A DNA stretch of 35,688 bases from Candidatus Magasanikiibacteriota bacterium (lineage in GTDB: Bacteria > Patescibacteriota > Patescibacteriia > Magasanikbacterales > UBA922). The stretch is from NCBI GenBank assembly GCA_018661775.1, contig JABJHO010000029.1, positions 1 through 35,688 on the forward strand, in the 5' to 3' direction. Under the pieces are notes generated by a model, which worked only from the letters and a program-made list of their open reading frames with translations, did no database searches and was not told the origin of the DNA. Both the position numbers and the translations under genes were made by a program. Shown here piece by piece: positions 23,406-30,100 of this stretch (position 1 is its first letter; each line of letters starts with the position of its first letter).

Positions 23406-23753
23406 ATGACTAATGACCGTTTTGCGCGATTTATTGGAGGTAGTGTTAAACTAGTGTCCCATTTAAATGATATAGCATATGGAGTGTGTGCAGGTATTGA
23501 ATTAGATGATTACTTTTGTTATGTTTTTGTAGAACATTGGAGCGCTTCTCCAAATTCTACTGTTCCTGTAACGCCCGATGAAAGAATATACAAGATATTG
23601 AAAAGCCCAATTCGCTATCTAGAGTCAAGTGTGATTATTATGGAAAGTAGTTCAAAACTAGAAATTCTACGCCCTAGTTTTAGTGTTGGTGGTTTATATA
23701 TAGAAAGAGTTGAGCACGAGAGTAATAGTGGATCTTTTAACACACAGATATAA
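23406..23753 (+). CDS. Orphan small soluble protein of unknown function
   Basis: A protein of 115 residues I do not recognise. It is mixed alpha/beta in look, mildly acidic, with no signal peptide or membrane helix. Visible stretches are SVKLVSHLNDIAYGVCAG, then DDYFCYVFVEHWSA, a proline-poor middle with ERIYKILKSPIRYL, and a strand GGLYIERVEHE near the end. The gene is a complete, isolated unit: consensus promoter, AAAGGAG ribosome site (23393-23399) six bases before the ATG, and a terminator right after the stop. Such strong signals suggest abundant or regulated expression. Reading from 23355 would place the start before the -10 box, so 23406 is chosen. Confidence 0.75.
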   Translation: MTNDRFARFIGGSVKLVSHLNDIAYGVCAGIELDDYFCYVFVEHWSASPNSTVPVTPDERIYKILKSPIRYLESSVIIMESSSKLEILRPSFSVGGLYIERVEHESNSGSFNTQI

Positions 23754-23760
23754 TTTGGCA

Positions 23761-23790
23761 CCCTCTTTTAATTTATTTGAGGGTTTTTTT
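23761..23790 (+). terminator. Terminator of the orphan gene, overlapping the end of the ABC gene
   Basis: CCCTC/GAGGG (23761-23765 with 23779-23783), then seven T. The T run reaches the stop codon of the opposing ABC transporter gene. Confidence 0.75.
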
Positions 23791-25543
23791 ATTCTTTTAA
23801 ATATCCACCACTTTGTTTTTTCCACATTGCAGCGTATACACCTTTTTGCTTTAGTAGTGTTTTGTGATTGCCGTCTTCTATTACCCCTCCTTTGTCTAAT
23901 ACAATAATCCTATCCATTGTCATCAGCGTAGAGAGTCTGTGCGCAACGGCGATAACTGTTCTGTCTCTCATGAGTTTTTTGAGTGCATCTTGGATAAATA
24001 CCTCACTTTCTGAATCAAGTGCGCTTGTGGCTTCATCTAGTACGAGTATGGGAGAGTTTTTGAGTATTGCGCGGGCAATGGTAATGCGCTGTTTTTGCCC
24101 ACCGCTAAGCATAACACCTCGCTCACCAACGCGTGTATTATATTGTTGCGGCATTTGTGTAATAAATTCATGCGCATGAGCTGTGATAGAGGCAGCTTCT
24201 ACCTCTTTTCTAGTAACAGAAAGTCCGTAAGAAATATTATCAAATATTGATCGATTGAAAAGTTGTGAATCTTGTGTAACAGTAGAAATATTGGCACGCA
24301 AGCTCTTTTGTGTGATACGCGCTATATTTTGTTCGTCTATTGTGATTTTACCGTCTTCTAGCTCATACAGCCGTAGGAGGAGTTTTATGAGTGTTGTTTT
24401 GCCGGCACCACTACGACCAACAATACCAATTTTTTGTTTTGAAGGGATGTGGAGGTGGAGGTGAGAGAAAATTTGCTGTGTATTGTAGAGGAAGGATATG
24501 TCTGAAAAGTGTATGTCTCCCAGAGTTACTTTTAGTGGTTTTGCATATTTTTTGTCTACAATGTCATGGGGTTTGAGAAGCGTACCAAGCCCTTCTTCGA
24601 GTTGACCATACTGGTCAAAGAAGTTATCAATTGTGGCAGTAATGTGCGCTATGCTTGACTGTAGCACCTCCCCAAGAGCCAAGAACATAACAATATCTCC
24701 AACGGTAATTAATCCTTTTTTCCAAAACATGATTGAGGTGAAAAAAATAACCGCAATAAGTATGAATTTAAGAATGTTATTAATTAAGGTGATTGTTGCT
24801 TTATAGGAGTAGAGTGCAACACCCGTCTCCTTGCGTTCATTGCTTTTTTGAACAATTCTTTTTAACTCTTGCTGTTCTTTGGAAAATATTTTAACTAGGT
24901 TGATATTGGAAATAACATCCACAACTTCTCCGGTAAATGATGATTTGGTTGCGGCGTGGTGCCTTGATAGTGTTTTAATTCTTTTGAGCAGATGAATGTT
25001 TATGGGTAAAAAAACAAGTATCCATCCTGCCATAATAAGGGCTAGACCAATATTTGTAATTGCCGCAAGAACGAGTGTGGTGGTGAGTTTTATTCCAATT
25101 GGGAGAAAGGCATTTCCAACTTGAAACACGATGTGTACCGAGCTGTCTGCGGTGTTTATTTTATTTGCAAGCGCACCGGAGTAATGTTTGCTGAAGTAGG
25201 CATTTGAATGTTTTGCGATGTGTTTGTGGAGTGTTGTGCGCATGTCATGTCCCATTTTGGCACGGACATCGGTATTTATTACTTCTTTGATCCACAAAAA
25301 TAAAAAGGAAAATAGGTAGAGACCAAGGTATGCAGTTATAAACCACCATAAATTTTCTAGGTCACGCGCCTCTTCTGTGGTATACGTAATAATATCTACA
25401 ATTTTTTTCATGACGTATGGGAGTATACTACTGCTGAGTGTTGCGAGTATAATACATCCCACAGAAGCAAGCATAAGCTTCCATTGTTTTTTACTAATTC
25501 GTAGTGCAAAGATGAACGGGTTGTTGTTGTATATCTGTTTCAT
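23789..25543 (-). CDS. ABC transporter, fused permease and ATP-binding protein
   Basis: A protein of 584 residues, a half-transporter of the exporter type that should work as a homodimer in the cytoplasmic membrane. The N-terminal part (about 1-320) has six hydrophobic segments. The ATPase part has Walker A GRSGAGKTT, Q-loop VTQDSQLF, signature LSGGQKQR, Walker B ILVLDEATSALD and the switch His in AVAHRLST. The substrate (lipid, peptide or drug) cannot be read. The frame can be extended nine residues to 25570, but a TATACT -10 box (25566-25561) lies exactly there, so the ATG at 25543 (MKQIYNN) is chosen. The gene is divergent from the DksA-like gene. Confidence 0.93.
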   Translation of the reverse strand: MKQIYNNNPFIFALRISKKQWKLMLASVGCIILATLSSSILPYVMKKIVDIITYTTEEARDLENLWWFITAYLGLYLFSFLFLWIKEVINTDVRAKMGHDMRTTLHKHIAKHSNAYFSKHYSGALANKINTADSSVHIVFQVGNAFLPIGIKLTTTLVLAAITNIGLALIMAGWILVFLPINIHLLKRIKTLSRHHAATKSSFTGEVVDVISNINLVKIFSKEQQELKRIVQKSNERKETGVALYSYKATITLINNILKFILIAVIFFTSIMFWKKGLITVGDIVMFLALGEVLQSSIAHITATIDNFFDQYGQLEEGLGTLLKPHDIVDKKYAKPLKVTLGDIHFSDISFLYNTQQIFSHLHLHIPSKQKIGIVGRSGAGKTTLIKLLLRLYELEDGKITIDEQNIARITQKSLRANISTVTQDSQLFNRSIFDNISYGLSVTRKEVEAASITAHAHEFITQMPQQYNTRVGERGVMLSGGQKQRITIARAILKNSPILVLDEATSALDSESEVFIQDALKKLMRDRTVIAVAHRLSTLMTMDRIIVLDKGGVIEDGNHKTLLKQKGVYAAMWKKQSGGYLKE

Positions 25544-25611
25544 ATAGTTATAGTAACAATAGTATATCATATTTTTCAGCTAATTACTGCACCACGGCAC
25601 TCTTTGAAGTG

Positions 25612-25640
25612 TTGTGTATTTTGTATATCCTTGTTATACT
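25612..25640 (+). promoter_or_regulatory. Promoter of the DksA/TraR-like gene
   Basis: TTGTGT (25612-25617), a 17-base spacer and TATACT (25635-25640) preceded by TGT (extended -10). Confidence 0.7.
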
Positions 25641-25674
25641 ATCTCATATTGATTCTAATTTTGAGTTTAATTAT

Positions 25675-26088
25675 ATGGCTGAAGAAAAAAAAGTATTACA
25701 CACCATGGATTTTTTTGACCCAGATTTTATTGCAGAAATAAAAGAGACTCTTTTGCAAGAAGAGCAAAAGATGCGAAAAGAGCTTTCTTCTTTTGCGCAT
25801 AGAAATCCAAAAACTTCCGTAGAGGAGTATAATGCAGATTTCCCTGATTATGGTGATGAAGATGACGACAATGCTCGAGAAGTTGCAGACTTTACAGTGA
25901 ACAAAACACTAGAAGTTACGTTAGAAAAAAATTTACGAGACGTGCAAGAGGCATTGAAGCGAATAGAAAACAATACATACGGTATTTGTAAATACACTGG
26001 TGAGCCAATAGAAAAAAAGCGTCTTCTTGCCAGACCAACATCAAGCTCTTCTGTTACAGCAAAAAAGGTACTAACAAACGAAGCGTAG
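25675..26088 (+). CDS. DksA/TraR-family protein without a zinc finger
   Basis: A protein of 137 residues. Two helices, with an acidic tip between them (DFPDYGDEDDDNARE), form the coiled-coil hairpin seen in DksA/TraR proteins, which reach into the RNA polymerase secondary channel. The usual four-Cys zinc finger is degenerate: YGICKYTGEPI keeps one Cys, and after RLLARP the second pair is replaced by SSSSVTAKK. The globular part may fold without metal. The frame opens upstream at 25609, but the promoter -10 lies inside that stretch, so MAEEKK at 25675 is the start. A role in transcription control is likely but unproven. Confidence 0.8.
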   Translation: MAEEKKVLHTMDFFDPDFIAEIKETLLQEEQKMRKELSSFAHRNPKTSVEEYNADFPDYGDEDDDNAREVADFTVNKTLEVTLEKNLRDVQEALKRIENNTYGICKYTGEPIEKKRLLARPTSSSSVTAKKVLTNEA

Positions 26089-26111
26089 TGCAAAATACAG
26101 GTTATTATATC

Positions 26112-26139
26112 GAATGTCCCTTTTTGAGGGATATTCTTT
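26112..26139 (+). terminator. Intrinsic terminator of the DksA-like gene
   Basis: GAAT-G-TCCCT pairs with AGGGA-T-ATTC (26112-26121 with 26127-26136), with one mismatch and a short T run. Confidence 0.65.
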
Positions 26140-26165
26140 ATTATACACAGTATCTGAGCGGCCTC

Positions 26166-26194
26166 TTGACGTATTTCCATATTTTAGGTATACT
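26166..26194 (+). promoter_or_regulatory. Promoter of rpmB-rpmG
   Basis: TTGACG (26166-26171), a 17-base spacer and TATACT (26189-26194). Confidence 0.75.
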
Positions 26195-26245
26195 AGTCCT
26201 GCTTACAAAGGCGATATACTTTAATTTCGCTTAATTAAGAGTAAT

Positions 26246-26521
26246 ATGTCAAGAAAATGCGATCTTCTAGGAACTGGTGTCACCACAGGAAACAACGTGA
26301 GCCATTCTAATAGAAAAACAAAGAAAATATGGCGCCCTAATCTTCAAAAGAAGAATATCTCTATTCCAGAGCTTGGAAAGACTATCTGTGTGACAATTTC
26401 ACAGAAAGCTATGCGAACTATTGATAAAAAAGGCGGAATTGCGGCTGTGCTTCGGCACATGCCAGATGAACAGCTTTCACTCACCCTTAGGCGAGTAAAA
26501 AAGCAATTATTTGTTAAATAA
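26246..26521 (+). CDS. rpmB: 50S ribosomal protein bL28
   Basis: A protein of 91 residues of the large subunit. The N-terminus [11 protein letters not shown], the segment [20 protein letters not shown] and the strand [21 protein letters not shown] are classic bL28. The C-terminal extension past this point is longer than in E. coli. The first gene of a two-gene ribosomal operon; bL33 begins five bases after its stop. Confidence 0.97.
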   Translation: MSRKCDLLGTGVTTGNNVSHSNRKTKKIWRPNLQKKNISIPELGKTICVTISQKAMRTIDKKGGIAAVLRHMPDEQLSLTLRRVKKQLFVK

Positions 26522-26526
26522 TACGT

Positions 26527-26697
26527 ATGTCTCAAGATAATCTCGTAAAACTTGAGTCAGAGGGTACAGAGCAAGGAAAAGGAAAGGGGCACATCCTTTT
26601 TACCAAAAAGAATAAAAAGAAGCTCAAAGAACGCCTTAGACTTAAAAAATACAACCCACTTGCAAAAATGCATACGTGGTATAAAGAAACAAAATAA
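26527..26697 (+). CDS. rpmG: 50S ribosomal protein bL33, cysteine-free
   Basis: A protein of 56 residues. The pattern LVKLESEG...HILFTKKNKKK...RLRLKKYNPLAKMHTWYKETK follows bL33: a beta strand, the T-x-KN-x-K turn, then the KKYNPLAKMHTWYKE end. No cysteine is present, so it is the zinc-independent form. Pairing bL28 with bL33 in one operon is common in bacteria and supports the call. The terminator begins right at the stop codon. Confidence 0.9.
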   Translation: MSQDNLVKLESEGTEQGKGKGHILFTKKNKKKLKERLRLKKYNPLAKMHTWYKETK

Positions 26698-26724
26698 CCT
26701 CTTAGTAACCCTAAGTGGTTTTTT
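26698..26724 (+). terminator. Intrinsic terminator of rpmB-rpmG
   Basis: CCTCTTAG/CTAAGTGG (26698-26705 with 26711-26718, one T-T mismatch), then six T. Confidence 0.8.
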
Positions 26725-26758
26725 GTTACTAAAAAACACCCAATCATGGGTATTTTTA

Positions 26759-26820
26759 TGGCGGACCGGACGGGGCTCGAGCCCGCAACTTTCCCGACTG
26801 TCTCAGTCGGGACACTCTAG
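26759..26820 (-). pseudogene. Truncated tRNA-like 3' half
   Basis: Read on the minus strand it keeps CTAGAG of the D arm, has a new 9-bp hairpin TCCCGACTG-AGA-CAGTCGGGA where the anticodon arm should be, then the T arm, acceptor 3' strand, discriminator G and CCA of tRNA-Asp. The acceptor 5' strand and most of the D arm are missing, so it cannot form a normal tRNA. It would be co-transcribed by readthrough from tRNA-Asp. Confidence 0.75.
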
Positions 26821-26829
26821 GTGTTAACT

Positions 26830-26850
26830 AAAAAACACCCAATCATGGGT
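26830..26850 (-). terminator. Terminator of tRNA-Asp
   Basis: A 5-bp stem ACCCA/TGGGT (26850-26846 with 26841-26837) with a 4-base loop, then GTTTTTTAG on the minus strand. The same terminator is duplicated behind the tRNA-like fragment (around 26731-26751). Confidence 0.65.
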
Positions 26851-26857
26851 ATTTTTA

Positions 26858-26934
26858 TGGCGGACCGGACGGGGCTCGAACCCGCAACTTCCGCCGTGAC
26901 AGGGCGGTGCTCTAGCCAATTGAACTACCGGTCC
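26858..26934 (-). tRNA. tRNA-Asp (anticodon GTC)
   Basis: Acceptor GGACCGG/CCGGTCC, anticodon stem CCGCC/GGCGG with loop CTGTCAC, T arm with GGTTCGAGC, discriminator G and encoded CCA. It is 77 bases long. A TGC-TAAAAA box shortly upstream may be its -10. Confidence 0.97.
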
Positions 26935-26990
26935 GTAAATTTTTTTTAGCACTATGTGTTTTTTCTCTACAACAGTATATCACAAGATTT

Positions 26991-27027
26991 TGTATGGATC
27001 AAGTAGTGTGCTACAATGATCCATACA
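26991..27027. repeat. Long perfect hairpin at the end of the small basic protein gene
   Basis: The 11-bp arms TGTATGGATCA and TGATCCATACA (26991-27001 with 27017-27027) enclose a further GTAG/CTAC stem (27003-27006 with 27011-27014). On the minus strand the first arm is coding sequence up to the stop codon. No T run follows on either strand, so it may stabilise or process the mRNA end rather than terminate. Confidence 0.7.
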
Positions 27028-27157
27028 TAATCTCATGAAGAAGTTGGCCTGGAGTTTTTTCTTTTGCCATGCGCTTTATTCGCTTTGCATTTCTTTTCAA
27101 GCGAGCGACAAGCCTTCTTTGCTTCTCTATCTGGTTGTTCTTTTTTCTTCTCCCCAT
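27011..27157 (-). CDS. Small basic protein of 48 residues
   Basis: MGRRKKNNQIEKQRRLVARL starts a very basic helix that goes on with KRNAKRIKRMAKEK and ends in TPGQLLHEIMYGSL. More than a third of the residues are Lys or Arg, so nucleic acid or ribosome binding is plausible. Support for a real gene comes from a consensus promoter 60 bases upstream (27245-27217), the even amphipathic pattern, and a hairpin placed exactly at the stop. No ribosome site is visible. I recognise no family; it is not bS21 or another ribosomal protein as far as I can see. Confidence 0.6.
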   Translation of the reverse strand: MGRRKKNNQIEKQRRLVARLKRNAKRIKRMAKEKTPGQLLHEIMYGSL

Positions 27158-27216
27158 AGAATGTGTTACTAATAAAAGCTGGAATAGTACAGAAAATTGT
27201 ATACTACAGTGTGAAT

Positions 27217-27245
27217 ATAATACTATAATCCAGAATATATGTCAA
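27217..27245 (-). promoter_or_regulatory. Promoter of the small basic protein gene
   Basis: TTGACA (27245-27240), a 17-base spacer and TATTAT (27222-27217). Confidence 0.75.
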
Positions 27246-27357
27246 CTATTTTTTTTATTCTTGTGGATTATTTCTCAGAGTATGTCAGTGTTTCATTGTA
27301 AAATATTCTTTTTTTGTGCTGTGTATTGTGTGTGTTATTGTGGTGTAAATCTGTCAT

Positions 27358-27539
27358 AAAAAAAGACCTGCACTATGTTCGATACGAGTATTGAGGTAAA
27401 GGAGGGGAACCTCGCTACTCAAGCATCGAACATGCTACAGGTCTTTTTTGCTATACTGATGAGTATGTTCAGTACGAGTGTAAGTAAAGGAGGGGAACTT
27501 ACAACTCAAGCACCGAACATATTCATCACTATATTCAGA
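27358..27539 (-). ncRNA. Twin-hairpin small RNA with anti-Shine-Dalgarno loops
   Basis: About 182 bases between a consensus promoter and a U7 tract. The 5' hairpin (27527-27458) and the 3' hairpin (27443-27365) share one design: a lower stem, a conserved asymmetric internal loop (AC on one side, AAGC on the other in the plus sense), a middle stem, an upper stem and the identical 11-base loop UCCCCUCCUUU (27496-27486 and 27408-27398). Stems differ in sequence yet stay paired. Written as plus strand, the upper stem is GAGGT/ACCTC in one copy and GTAAGT/ACTTAC in the other, and lower-stem GAT/ATC changes to GT/AC. The loop holds CCUCCUUU, the 3' tail of 16S rRNA. The 3' hairpin, closed by GACCUG/CAGGUC and U7, is also the terminator. 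The best guess is an RNA that pairs with Shine-Dalgarno sequences. I know of no named family in this phylum. Confidence 0.8.
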
Positions 27540-27545
27540 CGCTCT

Positions 27546-27574
27546 ATTATAGCATGGTATGACTGTTTTGTCAA
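27546..27574 (-). promoter_or_regulatory. Consensus promoter of the small RNA
   Basis: A perfect TTGACA (27574-27569), a 17-base spacer and a perfect TATAAT (27551-27546) preceded by TGC. It is the best promoter in the window. Confidence 0.9.
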
Positions 27575-27619
27575 GCTCAACCTTGTGTTTCATTCTTACA
27601 TACACCCACAACACCGGAT

Positions 27620-27653
27620 AAAAAACAACACCCACGGCTTTCTGTGGGTGTTG
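27620..27653 (-). terminator. Intrinsic terminator of topA
   Basis: A perfect 10-bp stem CAACACCCAC/GTGGGTGTTG with an 8-base loop, followed by six T on the minus strand. Confidence 0.93.
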
Positions 27654-27658
27654 TTTCA

Positions 27659-29995
27659 CTATTTTTTTGGCTTTTTTGGGGCAGGCTTCTTTTTCTTTGC
27701 CGCGGTCTTCTTTCTTCCTTTACGGCCGGGTTTTGCATTTTTTAACATTTCTATACATTGTTCTAGTGTGTAGTTTTCAGGGTGCTCTTCGTCTTTTGGT
27801 ATGCGTGCATTTTTTGTGCCGTCCGTAATATATGGACCATACGGGCCACGCAGTATTTGTATACCTTCTTCTACAAAAGTACGAATAATCTTTTTTGCCT
27901 TTTCTTCTCTTCCAAGAGTTATGATTTCTTTTGCTTCTTCAAGTGTAATGGTGTAGGGGTCTTTTTCTGCTTTTTTGATAGAGAAGTATTCTTTACCTAC
28001 TTGTACATATGGTCCAAACCGCCCCACATTAGCCTTGATGTCTTGCTCTTCATTATCCTTACCAAGTGTTCTTGGAAGACTGAGTAGTGTCAATGCCTCG
28101 TCTAGGGTAATGGTTTGAATCATTTGCCCTTCACGGAGAGATGCAAAACGTGGTTTTTCTTCATCATCTTTTGTTCCAAGCTGCACAAACGGTCCGTACC
28201 TTCCTATTTTGGCAGACACTGGTTTTTTGGTTTCTGGGTCTATACCAAGTTCTTTGGCATGAGATATGTCTTCGCGAGAAACGTGTTCTGTTTTTTCTAC
28301 AATGGTTTCGTGGAATGGTATGTAAAAAGCTTTCACGATAGGTTTCCACTCTTTTTTACCCTCTGCTATTGCGTCTAAGTCTTCTTCCATTTGGGCGGTA
28401 AAACTGTAATCAACTATTGCGGTAAAGTGTTCTACGAGCACTTCATTGACAATATGCGCAACATCAAGTGGAAGAAATTTTTTATTTTCATCCCTGTCGA
28501 CATATTTTCTTGCTTCAATGGTTGCTATTGTTGGTGCGTAAGTAGAAGGGCGGCCAATACCTAGTTCTTCCAATGTTTTAATGAGGGTTGCATCAGAATA
28601 GCGAGCTGGTGGTTGAGTGAAGTGTTGTTCTGGGGTAAGCTCTGAGCAGGCCATGTTATCTTTTACGGCAGTTTCTGGGAGAGTGTCTTCTTTTACCGTC
28701 TGAGGGTATAAGCTGAGCCAACCAGGAGATGTAATAATTTGACCTGTTGCTCTAAACCCATACACTTTTTGGGTTTCTGTACTTTCTATATCTATCGTTG
28801 TCTTGTCCAGCTTTGCATCGCTCATTTGGGTGGCAACAGCTCGTTTCCAGATCAAAGAATAGAGTTTAAGCTGTTGTGGCGTAAGATACCCAGATATAGC
28901 TTCTGGGGTTTTGTTTGGGTCTGTGGGCCGAATCGCTTCGTGAGCCTCTTGGGCACCTTTTGTTTTTTTTGCGTACACCCGTGTTTTTGGTGCACAAAAG
29001 TTTTCACCGTAGGTATTACGAATAAAATGTTGGGTTTCTGATAAAAATTTTGTCGAAAGGTTGTTTGAATCTGTTCGCATGTAGGTAATTAATCCAACAT
29101 GCTCGGATCCTATGTCTACACCTTCATAGAGTTGTTGTGCCAGGCGCATGCTTTGTTTTGAGGAGTATCCCAACTTTTGGTTTGCTTGCTGCTGGAGTGT
29201 GGATGTTCTGTATGGAGGTGGGGGAGTGCGCTTTGCTTCTTTTTTTTCTATGCTCGAAACAGTGTATTTTTTGTCTTTTAGGTCAGAAAGAAACGTATCA
29301 ACCTGTTCTTTGTTTTCTATTGCCAGTTTTTTTAGTTTTTTTCCGTCTACGGTGTTGAGTTTTGCTTCAAAAGTGTGGTCGGTGTTGTCTTTTTTGGAAA
29401 ACACACCTTTAAGAGACCAGTACTCTTGGCTATTAAAGGCGTCACGTTCTTTTTCTCTTTCTACAACAAGCCTTACGGCAACAGACTGTACGCGTCCTGC
29501 AGAAAGCCCGGGTGAAACTTTTTTCCATAAAAATGGTGAAAGCTCATAACCAACCAATCTATCAAGCACACGCCGCGCCTGTTGGGCATCAACAAGCTTT
29601 TGATCTATATGTCTTGGGTGCTGCAGTGCTTCTTCTACCGCATGTTTTGTAATCTCATGAAATGCAATGCGCTGTGCACGGTCTGGGTCAATGCCTAAAA
29701 TTTGTGCCAAGTGCCAAGAGATCGCTTCTCCTTCTCTGTCTTCATCAGTGGCAAAAATAATATTATTTTCACATTTTTTTGCTAGCTCCTTTAACTTTTT
29801 TACCTGCTGTGTCTTGTCTGGCGAAACACGATATTGTGGGGTAAATGTGCCATGCTCTGTGTCTATTCCCATGGTGCTTTTTGGAAGATCACGCACATGC
29901 CCAAATGAGGATGTGACAATATAAGACGAACCAAGGAATTTGGATATAGTTTTTGCTTTTGTAGGGGATTCTACGATAACGAGTGTTTTTGGCAT
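27659..29995 (-). CDS. topA: DNA topoisomerase I (type IA)
   Basis: A protein of 778 residues that relaxes negative supercoils. The TOPRIM domain starts at once (KTLVIVESPTKAKTI), with ATDEDREGEAIS holding the acidic metal site. The active-site Tyr lies in LITYMRTDS, and the central domains contain GYELSPFLWKKVSPGLSAGRVQSVAVRLV. In place of the usual four-Cys zinc ribbons, the C-terminal part carries three repeats of the GRYGPFVQLG / GRFGPYVQVG / GPYGPYI type. It ends in a Lys/Pro-rich tail (KKTAAKKKKPAPKKPKK) that would bind DNA. It is transcribed alone, with its own terminator. A TTGACA sits about 55 bases upstream without a well-spaced -10. Confidence 0.98.
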   Translation of the reverse strand: MPKTLVIVESPTKAKTISKFLGSSYIVTSSFGHVRDLPKSTMGIDTEHGTFTPQYRVSPDKTQQVKKLKELAKKCENNIIFATDEDREGEAISWHLAQILGIDPDRAQRIAFHEITKHAVEEALQHPRHIDQKLVDAQQARRVLDRLVGYELSPFLWKKVSPGLSAGRVQSVAVRLVVEREKERDAFNSQEYWSLKGVFSKKDNTDHTFEAKLNTVDGKKLKKLAIENKEQVDTFLSDLKDKKYTVSSIEKKEAKRTPPPPYRTSTLQQQANQKLGYSSKQSMRLAQQLYEGVDIGSEHVGLITYMRTDSNNLSTKFLSETQHFIRNTYGENFCAPKTRVYAKKTKGAQEAHEAIRPTDPNKTPEAISGYLTPQQLKLYSLIWKRAVATQMSDAKLDKTTIDIESTETQKVYGFRATGQIITSPGWLSLYPQTVKEDTLPETAVKDNMACSELTPEQHFTQPPARYSDATLIKTLEELGIGRPSTYAPTIATIEARKYVDRDENKKFLPLDVAHIVNEVLVEHFTAIVDYSFTAQMEEDLDAIAEGKKEWKPIVKAFYIPFHETIVEKTEHVSREDISHAKELGIDPETKKPVSAKIGRYGPFVQLGTKDDEEKPRFASLREGQMIQTITLDEALTLLSLPRTLGKDNEEQDIKANVGRFGPYVQVGKEYFSIKKAEKDPYTITLEEAKEIITLGREEKAKKIIRTFVEEGIQILRGPYGPYITDGTKNARIPKDEEHPENYTLEQCIEMLKNAKPGRKGRKKTAAKKKKPAPKKPKK

Positions 29996-30100
29996 AAAAT
30001 ATAAAAATAGAGTAACTCAGGATATAGTAAACGAATAGTAGGTATTTTGTCAAGCACTATACACTATACCATGAATTTATGCGTGAGCATACATTCTTTG

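Larger units (their letters stand above)
26728..26890. repeat. Two 64-base direct repeats carrying the 3' part of tRNA-Asp and its terminator
   Basis: Copy 1 (26728-26791) and copy 2 (26827-26890) differ at one base (26781 G against 26880 A), with a 99-base period. Each contains the T arm, the acceptor 3' strand and CCA of tRNA-Asp plus the downstream terminator. Only copy 2 continues into a complete tRNA. The arrangement resembles an attachment-site scar or a local duplication. Confidence 0.9.

Noticed and set aside
26698-26850. Insertion sequence around the duplicated tRNA half
   Set aside because: No transposase frame, no terminal inverted repeats, and only 35 bases lie between the repeat copies.
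27069-27359. A 96-codon plus-strand frame in the island upstream of topA
   Set aside because: It is Phe/Cys-rich low-complexity sequence and runs opposite to a better-supported minus-strand gene and its promoter.
27358-27539. Reading the twin hairpins on the plus strand as two exposed Shine-Dalgarno loops or as a riboswitch
   Set aside because: No start codon sits at a usable distance on the plus strand. The consensus promoter and the order of hairpins ending in a U run both favour the minus strand.
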